Positions 14,424 through 20,536 of a stretch of 22,917 bases of DNA are shown piece by piece. Below the pieces are notes generated by a model. The model ran no database searches, had not been told where the DNA came from, and saw only the letters and a list, made by a program, of their open reading frames with translations. Both the position numbers and the translations under genes were made by a program. Source of the DNA: an uncultured Prevotella sp. (GTDB lineage: Bacteria > Bacteroidota > Bacteroidia > Bacteroidales > Bacteroidaceae); assembly GCA_900553155.1 (NCBI GenBank), contig USCM01000002.1, forward strand, positions 1 through 22,917, written 5' to 3'. Position 1 is the first letter of the stretch. Every line of letters starts with the position of its first letter.

Positions 14424-15644
14424 ATGTCAACAATAAATCCATTTGCACGTCCGCTATACGTGATGCTCAAGCCAGCCGGCTCGCTCTGCAACCTGCGTTG
14501 CAAGTACTGCTACTATCTTGAGAAGAACAATCTGTACCAAGAGCAGAAGAGCCACGTTATATCCGACCAAATGCTTGAAAAATTCATTAAAGAATATATT
14601 GAATCGCAAACTACACCCGACGTGCTCTTTTGCTGGCACGGCGGCGAGACCCTCATGCGCCCCATATCCTTCTACCGCCGAGCCCTTGAGCTGCAACGCC
14701 GATACGCAGGAGGCCGACGCATAGACAACTCTATACAGACCAACGCCACACTCCTGACCGATGAGTGGTGCCAGTTCTTCCGCGAGAACAACTTCCTCGT
14801 GGGTGTGTCCATAGACGGACCGCAGGAGTTTCACGACGAATATCGCCGCACAGCTACCGGCAAGCCCACCTTCCATAAGGTGATGCAGGGCATACGCTTG
14901 CTCAACAAGCACGGTGTAGAGTGGAACGCGCTTGCCGTGGTGAACGACTTTAACGCCGAATATCCACTCGACTTCTACCACTTCTTCAAGGAGATAGGCT
15001 GCCACTACATACAGTTTACGCCTATCGTGGAGCGCAAGGTAAGCCGCAACGACGGCCTATCGCTGGCACCGGGCATGGAGGAGGGAGGCGAGCTTATCGA
15101 CTTCTCGGTAACGCCAGAGCAGTGGGGCAACTTCCTGTGCACCATCTTCGACGAGTGGGTGCGCAACGATGTGGGCAACTACTACATACAAATATTCGAC
15201 GCCACACTTGCCAACTGGGTGGGCGTGCAGCCCGGATTGTGCACCCTTGCCAAGGAGTGCGGCCATGCCGGAGTGATGGAGTTCAACGGCGACGTCTACT
15301 CGTGCGACCACTTTGTATACCCCGAGCACCTGCTTGGCAACATCCAGAACAAGACCATAACCGAGATGATGTACGGCGAGAAGCAAAAGGAGTTTGCACG
15401 ACTGAAGCACGACTGCCTGCCGCAGCAGTGCCGCGAGTGCCAGTGGCAGTTTGCCTGCCACGGCGAATGTCCTAAGAACCGCTTTGTGCGCGACAAGTAC
15501 GGCAACCCAGGGCTCAACTATCTGTGCAAGGGCTACCGCCAGTTCTTCGAGCACGTCAAGCCTTATATGGACTTTATGAAGGGCGAGCTGGCAGCCAAAC
15601 GACCGCCTGCAAACGTTATGAACTTTGTTATCAATGCAGAGTAA
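14424..15644 (+). CDS. radical SAM/SPASM enzyme, anaerobic sulfatase-maturase type
   Basis: Radical S-adenosylmethionine enzyme of about 406 aa. The SAM-cluster motif is C22-x3-C26-x2-C29 (SLCNLRCKYCYY), with the strand FCWHGGETLM and SIDGPQEFHDEYR typical of the anaerobic sulfatase-maturating (anSME) group. A C-terminal SPASM domain carries the auxiliary-cluster cysteines (CTLAKECGH, YSCDHFVYPEHLLGN, LPQQCRECQWQFACHGECP and a final LCKGY). Such enzymes oxidise a Cys or Ser in type I sulfatases to the catalytic formylglycine under anaerobic conditions. No sulfatase is in the window, so the substrate is encoded elsewhere, or the enzyme modifies another target. The frame extends to an ATG at 14352, but the promoter at 14366-14396 and the conserved N-terminus favour 14424. 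Confidence 0.88.
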   Translation: MSTINPFARPLYVMLKPAGSLCNLRCKYCYYLEKNNLYQEQKSHVISDQMLEKFIKEYIESQTTPDVLFCWHGGETLMRPISFYRRALELQRRYAGGRRIDNSIQTNATLLTDEWCQFFRENNFLVGVSIDGPQEFHDEYRRTATGKPTFHKVMQGIRLLNKHGVEWNALAVVNDFNAEYPLDFYHFFKEIGCHYIQFTPIVERKVSRNDGLSLAPGMEEGGELIDFSVTPEQWGNFLCTIFDEWVRNDVGNYYIQIFDATLANWVGVQPGLCTLAKECGHAGVMEFNGDVYSCDHFVYPEHLLGNIQNKTITEMMYGEKQKEFARLKHDCLPQQCRECQWQFACHGECPKNRFVRDKYGNPGLNYLCKGYRQFFEHVKPYMDFMKGELAAKRPPANVMNFVINAE

Positions 15645-15650
15645 AACAGT

Positions 15651-15695
15651 ATTAACGTCAATTATACAATATAATTAACGTCAATTAAACGTTCA
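15651..15695. repeat. two direct units of ATTAACGTCAATTA
   Basis: ATTAACGTCAATTA begins at 15651 and again at 15674, a period of 23 bp. The second copy continues AAACGTTC. The word is close to the 26-bp unit found after ispG (ATTAACGTTCATTACACG). It lies just after the radical SAM gene stop and before the methyltransferase gene. Confidence 0.65.
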
Positions 15696-15710
15696 ATACA
15701 ACGACACTAT

Positions 15711-16253
15711 ATGCGAAAACTACGTACAATAGAGATGCAGCGACTCTCGCTCGACGAGTTTCACGAGGCAAAGAAGCTGCCCCTTACCGTCGTGCTCGAC
15801 GACGTGCGCTCATTATATAATGTAGGCTCGGTGTTCCGCTCGAGCGACGCCTTCCGTGTGGAGGCTGTCTACCTGTGCGGCATCACAGCCACACCCCCAC
15901 ACCCCGAGATACACAAGACAGCGCTTGGCGGCGAGGACTCGGTAGCCTGGCGCTACTTCCATACAGCCACCGAAGCCGTACAGGCGCTGCACAACGAGGG
16001 CGTCATGGTGTACAGCATCGAGCAGGTGGAAGGCTCAACCAAGCTGCAAAACCTACAGCTCGACACCGACAAGCGCTACGCCGTGGTGCTGGGCAACGAG
16101 GTAAAGGGTGTACACCAGGAGGTAGTCGACATGTCGGACGGCTGCCTGGAGATACCCCAGTTTGGCACCAAGCACTCGCTCAACGTCAGCGTTACGGCGG
16201 GAATGGTGATATGGGAAGTGGCAAAGCAGTTTATAGATAAATTTTCAGAATAG
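15711..16253 (+). CDS. SpoU/TrmH-family RNA methyltransferase
   Basis: A 180-aa SPOUT-class enzyme that would methylate a ribose 2'-OH in tRNA or rRNA using S-adenosylmethionine. The three SpoU motifs are present: motif 1 LYNVGSVFRSSDAF (Asn and Arg near residues 35-43), motif 2 VVLGNEVKGV, and motif 3 IPQFGTKHSLNVSVTAGM, which builds the trefoil-knot cofactor site. There is no extra N-terminal RNA-binding domain, so this is a compact form. The exact target nucleotide cannot be deduced. The stop codon is 2 nt before the start of the GNAT-nitrilase gene, so the two are almost certainly translated from one mRNA. Confidence 0.93.
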   Translation: MRKLRTIEMQRLSLDEFHEAKKLPLTVVLDDVRSLYNVGSVFRSSDAFRVEAVYLCGITATPPHPEIHKTALGGEDSVAWRYFHTATEAVQALHNEGVMVYSIEQVEGSTKLQNLQLDTDKRYAVVLGNEVKGVHQEVVDMSDGCLEIPQFGTKHSLNVSVTAGMVIWEVAKQFIDKFSE

Positions 16254-16255
16254 CT

Positions 16256-17794
16256 ATGGAATCTCACAACATCAGCAAAGTAGAGCTGCGCAACCTCCAG
16301 ATGGACGACTACGACCAGCTCGCGCGTTCGTTCAAGCGCATCTACGGCGACGAGGATGTGTTCTGGACAAAGGCACAAATCAAGAAACTTATAACCATCT
16401 TCCCCGAAGGACAGGTGGTTATAATAGTAGACGAAAAGATTGTGGGCTGTGCCCTCTCCATCATCGTCGACTACAACCTGGTTAAGGGCGACCACACCTA
16501 CGCGCAGGTTACGGGCAACGAGACCTTTAACACACACAACGCCAATGGCAACATCCTATACGGCATCGAGGTTTTTATACATCCCGACTACCGCGGACTG
16601 CGCCTGGCACGACGCATGTACGAGTATCGCAAGGAGCTGTGCGAGAAGCTCAACCTTAAGGCCATCATGTTTGGCGGACGCATACCAAACTATCACAAGT
16701 ATGCCGACAAGATGCGTCCAAAGGAGTACATCGAGCGTGTGCGCTCTCGCGAGATATACGACCCCGTGCTTACCTTCCAGCTGTCAAACGACTTCCACGT
16801 GCGCCGCGTTATGCGCAACTATCTGCCCAACGACGAGGAGTCGAAGCATTGCGCCACACTGCTGCAGTGGGACAACATCTACTATCAGCCGCCTACCGAC
16901 TCGTATGTGGACAAGCGACACACCGTGCGCATAGGTCTGGTGCAGTGGCAGATGCGCCCTTACAGCTCGCTGGACGACCTCTTCGAGCAGGTAGAGTTCT
17001 TCGTCGACTCGGTGAGCGACTACAAGAGCGACTTCATTCTCTTTCCCGAGTACTTCAACGCGCCGCTCATGGCTAAGTTCAACGATATGGGCGAGGCACA
17101 GTCGATACGCGCCATGGCACAGTATACCGAGCTTATACGCGACCGCTTCCGCGAGCTGGCCATCTCCTACAACATCAACATCATCACCGGCTCGATGCCG
17201 TATCTTAAGGAAGACAACTCGTTGTACAACGTGGGATTCCTCTGCCGACGCGACGGAACGGTGGATATGTACGAGAAGATACACGTAACACCAGACGAGC
17301 AGAAATGCTGGGGCTTGTCGGGCGGATCGCGCATACAGACCTTCGACACCGACTGTGGCAAGATAGGCATCGTCATCTGCTACGACGTAGAGTTCCCTGA
17401 GCTGTCGCGCCTCATGGCAGAAGACGGCATGAAGATACTGTTTGTGCCCTTCATGACCGACACCCAGAATGCCTACTCGCGTGTGCGTGTGTGCGCCCAG
17501 GCACGTGCCATAGAGAACGAGTGCTACGTGGCGATAGCCGGAAGCGTGGGCAACCTGCCGCGTGTACACAATATGGACATACAGTATGCCCAGTCGGCAG
17601 TGTTCACCCCGTGCGACTTTGCCTTCCCCAACGACGGCAAGCGAGCCGAGGCTACGCCCAACACCGAGATGATTCTCGTGTCGGATGTCGACCTCTCGCT
17701 GCTCGACGAGCTGCATACATACGGTGCCGTGCGCAACCTGCGCGACCGCCGTGGCGACTTGTACAAGCTCGAAATGAAGAAGGCAGCCAAGTAA
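16256..17794 (+). CDS. GNAT acetyltransferase / carbon-nitrogen hydrolase fusion
   Basis: A 512-aa two-domain protein. The N-terminal ~190 residues look like a GNAT acyltransferase: VELRNLQMDDYDQLARSF at the start, then YGIEVFIHPDYRGLRLARRM, the segment that binds the acyl-CoA pyrophosphate, and a K-YADKMRP region. From about residue 220 it is a nitrilase-superfamily hydrolase beginning VRIGLVQWQMRPY, with the catalytic triad Glu265 (LFPEYF), Lys341 (YEKIHV) and Cys375 (IVICYDVEFPE), followed by QARAIENECYVAIAG. All three catalytic residues are intact. Domain combinations of this kind are known in Bacteroidota and elsewhere; the substrate is unknown, plausibly an amide whose amine is acylated by the first domain. 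It is coupled to the RNA methyltransferase upstream. Its last two codons and stop form the left arm of the first repeat hairpin downstream. Confidence 0.93.
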   Translation: MESHNISKVELRNLQMDDYDQLARSFKRIYGDEDVFWTKAQIKKLITIFPEGQVVIIVDEKIVGCALSIIVDYNLVKGDHTYAQVTGNETFNTHNANGNILYGIEVFIHPDYRGLRLARRMYEYRKELCEKLNLKAIMFGGRIPNYHKYADKMRPKEYIERVRSREIYDPVLTFQLSNDFHVRRVMRNYLPNDEESKHCATLLQWDNIYYQPPTDSYVDKRHTVRIGLVQWQMRPYSSLDDLFEQVEFFVDSVSDYKSDFILFPEYFNAPLMAKFNDMGEAQSIRAMAQYTELIRDRFRELAISYNINIITGSMPYLKEDNSLYNVGFLCRRDGTVDMYEKIHVTPDEQKCWGLSGGSRIQTFDTDCGKIGIVICYDVEFPELSRLMAEDGMKILFVPFMTDTQNAYSRVRVCAQARAIENECYVAIAGSVGNLPRVHNMDIQYAQSAVFTPCDFAFPNDGKRAEATPNTEMILVSDVDLSLLDELHTYGAVRNLRDRRGDLYKLEMKKAAK

Positions 17795-17919
17795 GTAAGG
17801 CTTACTTGGGTGCCAACTAAGGCTTCCTTGGTCGGTCATCAAGGCTTAATTGGTCAGTCAGTAAGCCTTCCTTTGTCGGTCATCAAGCCTTAGTTGGAGC
17901 ATTACAAAGCCTTTGTAAC
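17787..17919. repeat. tandem array of 22-bp units with inverting AAGGCTT core
   Basis: Units begin at 17797, 17819, 17841, 17863 and 17885, with a partial one at 17906. The spacing is exactly 22 bp for the first five. Each has the form AAGSCTTnnTTKG followed by a variable 9-nt tail, TCGGTCATC in two of them. The core is AAGGCTT in units 1-3 and its reverse complement AAGCCTT in units 4-6, so the halves can pair. The last codons of the preceding gene also take part: CCAAGTAA (17787-17794) pairs with TTACTTGG (17802-17809). Confidence 0.85.
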
Positions 17920-17922
17920 ATC

Positions 17923-17960
17923 AGGAGGTACATTTGCCGTACCTCCTATATAAATGTTTT
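17923..17960 (+). terminator. rho-independent-like terminator after the GNAT-nitrilase gene
   Basis: AGGAGGTAC (17923-17931) and GTACCTCCT (17939-17947) form a perfect 9-bp stem with a 7-nt loop. The sequence after it is ATATAAATGTTTTATTTT, AT-rich with T-runs slightly displaced from the stem. Confidence 0.7.
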
Positions 17961-17975
17961 ATTTTCGCAACCCGA

Positions 17976-18094
17976 CATTCTATCACAATTCCGGGCTTAT
18001 ATCCGCATAACACATTGGTTATCAACACATAGTAGAAGTGTCAGATGGCGGCATCCCCGTGCCACCTATCACATATCCATCACTAAAGTATCAC
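17976..18094. repeat. left inverted-repeat arm flanking higBA
   Basis: Reverse-complemented, the inner 57 nt (18038-18094) align without gaps to 18843-18899 with 41 identities, including GTGATACTT, TGTGATAG and CCGCCA. The outer 11 nt (CATTCTATCAC, 17976-17986) are the exact reverse complement of GTGATAGAATG at 18951-18961, and lie at the same distance (51 nt) from the inner block as on the other side. The inner edge coincides with the higA stop codon. Confidence 0.75.
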
Positions 18095-18423
18095 AACACC
18101 GCAGCCGCCGAACGTATTTTGCTCAATATTGTAGACAAATGAGAGTCTTGTCTTGCAGTCTGAAGGTTATACTCGCTCTGCATATTTATGAGCATATAAG
18201 CCTTAATGCCAAGAGCAGCTTCAATGCGCAAAGCATAATCGGTGGTTATGGGACGCTTACAATTAAGAATCTCATTGAATACGGTGTAAGAACAGCCTAT
18301 TATCAAGGCAAACTTACGCTGAGATATTCCACGTGCCTCAAGCTCATCCTTTACTATTTCGCCTGGATGTACTGGAGACGAAGGCACCAAATCGCTTATA
18401 TTATAAGTCTTTATATTTTCCAT
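18091..18423 (-). CDS. higA: HigA-family antitoxin (XRE helix-turn-helix)
   Basis: A 110-aa antitoxin that would bind and neutralise the HigB toxin encoded just upstream and repress their shared promoter. The core is the HigA/VapI-type helix-turn-helix at about residues 18-75: VHPGEIVKDELEARGISQRK, then FALIIGCSYTVFNEILNCKR and ITTDYALRIEAALG. This is characteristic of addiction-module HigA proteins. A hydrophilic tail of about 30 residues follows. It starts 12 nt after the toxin stop codon, in the toxin-first order usual for higBA. The stop codon (TGA at 18093-18091) lies inside the left flanking repeat arm. Confidence 0.92.
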   Translation of the reverse strand: MENIKTYNISDLVPSSPVHPGEIVKDELEARGISQRKFALIIGCSYTVFNEILNCKRPITTDYALRIEAALGIKAYMLINMQSEYNLQTARQDSHLSTILSKIRSAAAVL

Positions 18424-18435
18424 ACTATTTACTTG

Positions 18436-18753
18436 TTACTTGTAATGATTACTAATATCTAATAGACGGCATACCTTTATTGTAATGTCATCCATATTAT
18501 CTTTGACTATAAATTCCAAACGATACTGTTTACCGCACCTAACAGAAGATATACCTTTTTTGTTGCCAACAAGAACTTCATAGTTTAATGACCTAAATAC
18601 AAATAAATCCTCTATACATTTTGCATTGGCAAGCGCAATTACTGCTTTTTGATAACTACGCACTACCTCTGGTTGATACCGATGCTTCTTGTCACTTGTT
18701 TTACCTTTGAAATATAAGTCTTGCAGATATTCCTTGTCAAACTCAATGTTCAT
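18436..18753 (-). CDS. higB: HigB-family toxin (RelE superfamily mRNA interferase)
   Basis: A 105-aa toxin predicted to cleave mRNA on the ribosome when free of HigA. It matches the HigB/plasmid-killer family over its whole length: FDKEYLQDLYFKGKTSDKKH at the start, FRSLNYEVLVGNKKGISSVR, QYRLEF, and the terminal LLDISNHYK. Length is normal, and the N-terminus at 18753 fits the usual family start. The promoter's -7 box ends only 4 nt from this ATG, so the mRNA is probably leaderless or nearly so. A perfect palindrome overlaps the -33 box and is the likely HigA operator. Codon and base use look more AT-rich than the neighbouring housekeeping genes, consistent with acquisition by transfer. Confidence 0.92.
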   Translation of the reverse strand: MNIEFDKEYLQDLYFKGKTSDKKHRYQPEVVRSYQKAVIALANAKCIEDLFVFRSLNYEVLVGNKKGISSVRCGKQYRLEFIVKDNMDDITIKVCRLLDISNHYK

Positions 18754-18757
18754 ATGG

Positions 18758-18789
18758 CAAAGTTAATTCTTTTTATCGATATTCACAAA
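18758..18789 (-). promoter_or_regulatory. higBA promoter
   Basis: On the minus strand: -33 TTTG at 18789-18786, a 20-nt spacer, and -7 TAACTTTG at 18765-18758 followed by C. Both boxes match the Bacteroidota consensus with ideal spacing. The start codon is at 18753, so transcription should begin at or within a few bases of it. Confidence 0.75.
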
Positions 18790-18796
18790 ATATCGA
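18776..18796. promoter_or_regulatory. palindromic operator, probable HigA site
   Basis: TCGATATT (18776-18783), spacer CACAA, AATATCGA (18789-18796): a perfect 8-bp inverted repeat that covers the -33 box of the higBA promoter. Autorepression by the antitoxin, alone or with the toxin, is the rule for this family, so this is the natural candidate site. Confidence 0.65.
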
Positions 18797-18842
18797 ACAC
18801 TAAAATGTGCTATTGTACAACAAAAGATTCACATCTGGGGGA

Positions 18843-18961
18843 GTGATACTTCAGTGACAGCTCTGTGATAGATCGCCATCCCATACCGCCACCTAACACT
18901 CACGTATCTGCCTATATATCAACACAGTACAACGCTGCACGGACTAAAAAGTGATAGAATG
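18843..18961. repeat. right inverted-repeat arm flanking higBA
   Basis: Partner of 17976-18094: 41 of 57 identities for 18843-18899 against the reverse complement of 18094-18038, and an identical GTGATAGAATG at 18951-18961. The 51-nt middle section matches only at about chance level. Beyond the arm, GGTT, A-rich and TATATA words also resemble the far side with small gaps. Confidence 0.75.
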
Positions 18962-19117
18962 AGAGGTTAAAAATAAAAAAAACATATATATATAATTATG
19001 GTTGATGCCATACTTATCGGATTAAATATGAGTATACTTACGACGAGGTGGTACCCGATTTCATCCGTCTTATAAATCTTTATACCAAGTTATACCACTC
19101 GTTTATCCATTTTTTCG

Positions 19118-19125
19118 TAACTTTG
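19118..19125 (+). promoter_or_regulatory. -7 promoter element for miaB and the ABC exporter
   Basis: TAACTTTG followed by C matches TAnnTTTG exactly, 51 nt upstream of the miaB start. No clear -33 TTTG is present at the right distance. Confidence 0.5.
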
Positions 19126-19176
19126 CACTTTAATCACACAGACGTGTATCCACTTGAAACTTACATAATTATATAA

Positions 19177-20508
19177 ATGAAGAAACTTTTTATCGAGACA
19201 TACGGCTGCCAGATGAACGTGGCCGACTCTGAAGTAGTGGCTTCCATCATGCAGATGGCAGGCTACGAACTGTGCGACAACGAGGGTGATGCCGAGGCTA
19301 TATTCCTCAACACTTGCTCCATTCGTGAGAATGCAGAGAACAAGATATACAATCGTCTGGAGACACTGCACGCCGAGCAGAAGAAGGGCAGACAGCTCAT
19401 CCTCGGTGTGCTGGGCTGCATGGCAGAGCGTGTGCGCGAGGACTTGATTAACAATCACCACGCCAACCTCGTGTGCGGTCCCGACTCTTACCTCAATCTG
19501 CCCGACATGATTGCGCAGTGCGAGAACGGACAGAACGCCTGCAACATAGAGCTGTCTACCACCGAGACCTACCGCGACATCGTACCGCAGCGCATCGGCG
19601 CCAACCGTGTAAGCGGCTTTGTAAGCATTATGCGTGGCTGCAACAACTTCTGCCACTACTGCATCGTGCCTTACACACGCGGACGCGAGCGCTCGCGCGA
19701 CGTGGAGAGCATACTGCGCGAGGTAAAGGATCTGCACGACCGTGGATTTAAGGAGGTAACGCTGCTTGGACAGAACGTCAACAGCTACGGCCTTACTCCT
19801 GCCGGAAAGCGCATCGAGGGCGGATGCTCCTTTGCCGAACTGCTGCGCAAGGTGGCACAGAGTGTGCCCGATATGCGTGTGCGCTTCACCACATCCAACC
19901 CCGAGGATATGACCGACGACATACTATACGCCATTGCCGAGGAGCCTAACCTCTGCAAGCACATCCACTTCCCGGCACAGAGCGGCTCGACAAAGATACT
20001 GAAGCTGATGAACCGCAAGTACACCAGAGAGCAGTATCTTGAGCGCGTGGAGGCAATACGACGCATCATCCCAGGCTGCGGCTTGACCACCGACATCTTT
20101 GTTGGCTACCACGACGAGACACCGGAGAATCATGCCGAGACCCTCTCGCTTGTGCGCGAGTGTATGTTCGACTCTGCCTTTATGTTCAAGTACAGCGAGC
20201 GCCCCGGCACCTACGCTGCCAAGCACCTGCCCGACAACGTGCCGGAGGAGACTAAGATAGAGCGCCTCAACGAGCTTATCAAGCTCCAGACAGAGGTTTC
20301 TGCCGAACAGAACAGCAAGGATGTGGGCAAGACATTCGAGGTATTGGTTGAGGGATTCTCCAAGCGTTCACGCGAACAGCTTATGGGACGAACCGAGCAG
20401 AACAAGGCTGTTGTGTTCGACAAGAACGGACACCACATCGGCGATCGTGTAATGGTGAAGATCACTGGCTCTACATCGGCTACGCTGTTGGGAGAGTGCA
20501 TCGAGTAA
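19177..20508 (+). CDS. miaB: tRNA-2-methylthio-N6-dimethylallyladenosine synthase MiaB
   Basis: Radical SAM methylthiotransferase that adds the 2-methylthio group to i6A37 of tRNAs reading codons that begin with U. The 443-aa protein has the N-terminal UPF0004 domain with its three cluster cysteines, Cys11 (ETYGCQMN), Cys46 (NTCSIRENAE) and Cys80 (LGCMAER). The radical SAM motif is Cys154-x3-Cys158-x2-Cys161 (GCNNFCHYCIVPYTRGRERS), followed by LLGQNVNSYG, HFPAQSGS and DIFVGYHDET. A C-terminal TRAM domain covers about 375-440 and contacts tRNA. The YGCQMN and RGRERSR words fit MiaB better than the paralogues RimO and MtaB. The ABC exporter gene follows after 28 nt and is probably in the same transcript. 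Confidence 0.96.
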   Translation: MKKLFIETYGCQMNVADSEVVASIMQMAGYELCDNEGDAEAIFLNTCSIRENAENKIYNRLETLHAEQKKGRQLILGVLGCMAERVREDLINNHHANLVCGPDSYLNLPDMIAQCENGQNACNIELSTTETYRDIVPQRIGANRVSGFVSIMRGCNNFCHYCIVPYTRGRERSRDVESILREVKDLHDRGFKEVTLLGQNVNSYGLTPAGKRIEGGCSFAELLRKVAQSVPDMRVRFTTSNPEDMTDDILYAIAEEPNLCKHIHFPAQSGSTKILKLMNRKYTREQYLERVEAIRRIIPGCGLTTDIFVGYHDETPENHAETLSLVRECMFDSAFMFKYSERPGTYAAKHLPDNVPEETKIERLNELIKLQTEVSAEQNSKDVGKTFEVLVEGFSKRSREQLMGRTEQNKAVVFDKNGHHIGDRVMVKITGSTSATLLGECIE

Positions 20509-20536
20509 AACACGGCTCTAACGTAAATTAATACAA

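Larger units (their letters stand above)
18754..19176. other. non-coding region between higB and miaB
   Basis: No gene is supported in these 423 nt. From left to right they hold the higBA promoter and operator, the right flanking repeat arm (18843-18961), an A-rich then TA-rich tract (about 18967-18998), an imperfect inverted repeat (ACGAG-g-TGGTA at 19043-19053 with TACCACTCGT at 19093-19102), and a -7 box for miaB at 19118-19125. Confidence 0.6.

Noticed and set aside
16784..17842. A 352-aa open frame on the minus strand
   Set aside because: Antisense to the GNAT-nitrilase gene and running into its downstream repeats; no domain or start signal supports it.
17797..17919. Possible CRISPR array in the 22-bp repeats
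   Set aside because: The repeats are contiguous with no unique spacers of 25-40 nt, the units are degenerate, and no cas gene is near.
17976..18961. A larger genomic island around higBA
   Set aside because: Flanking genes are housekeeping (GNAT-nitrilase, miaB). No tRNA, integrase or other mobile gene is seen, so only a small cassette is supported.
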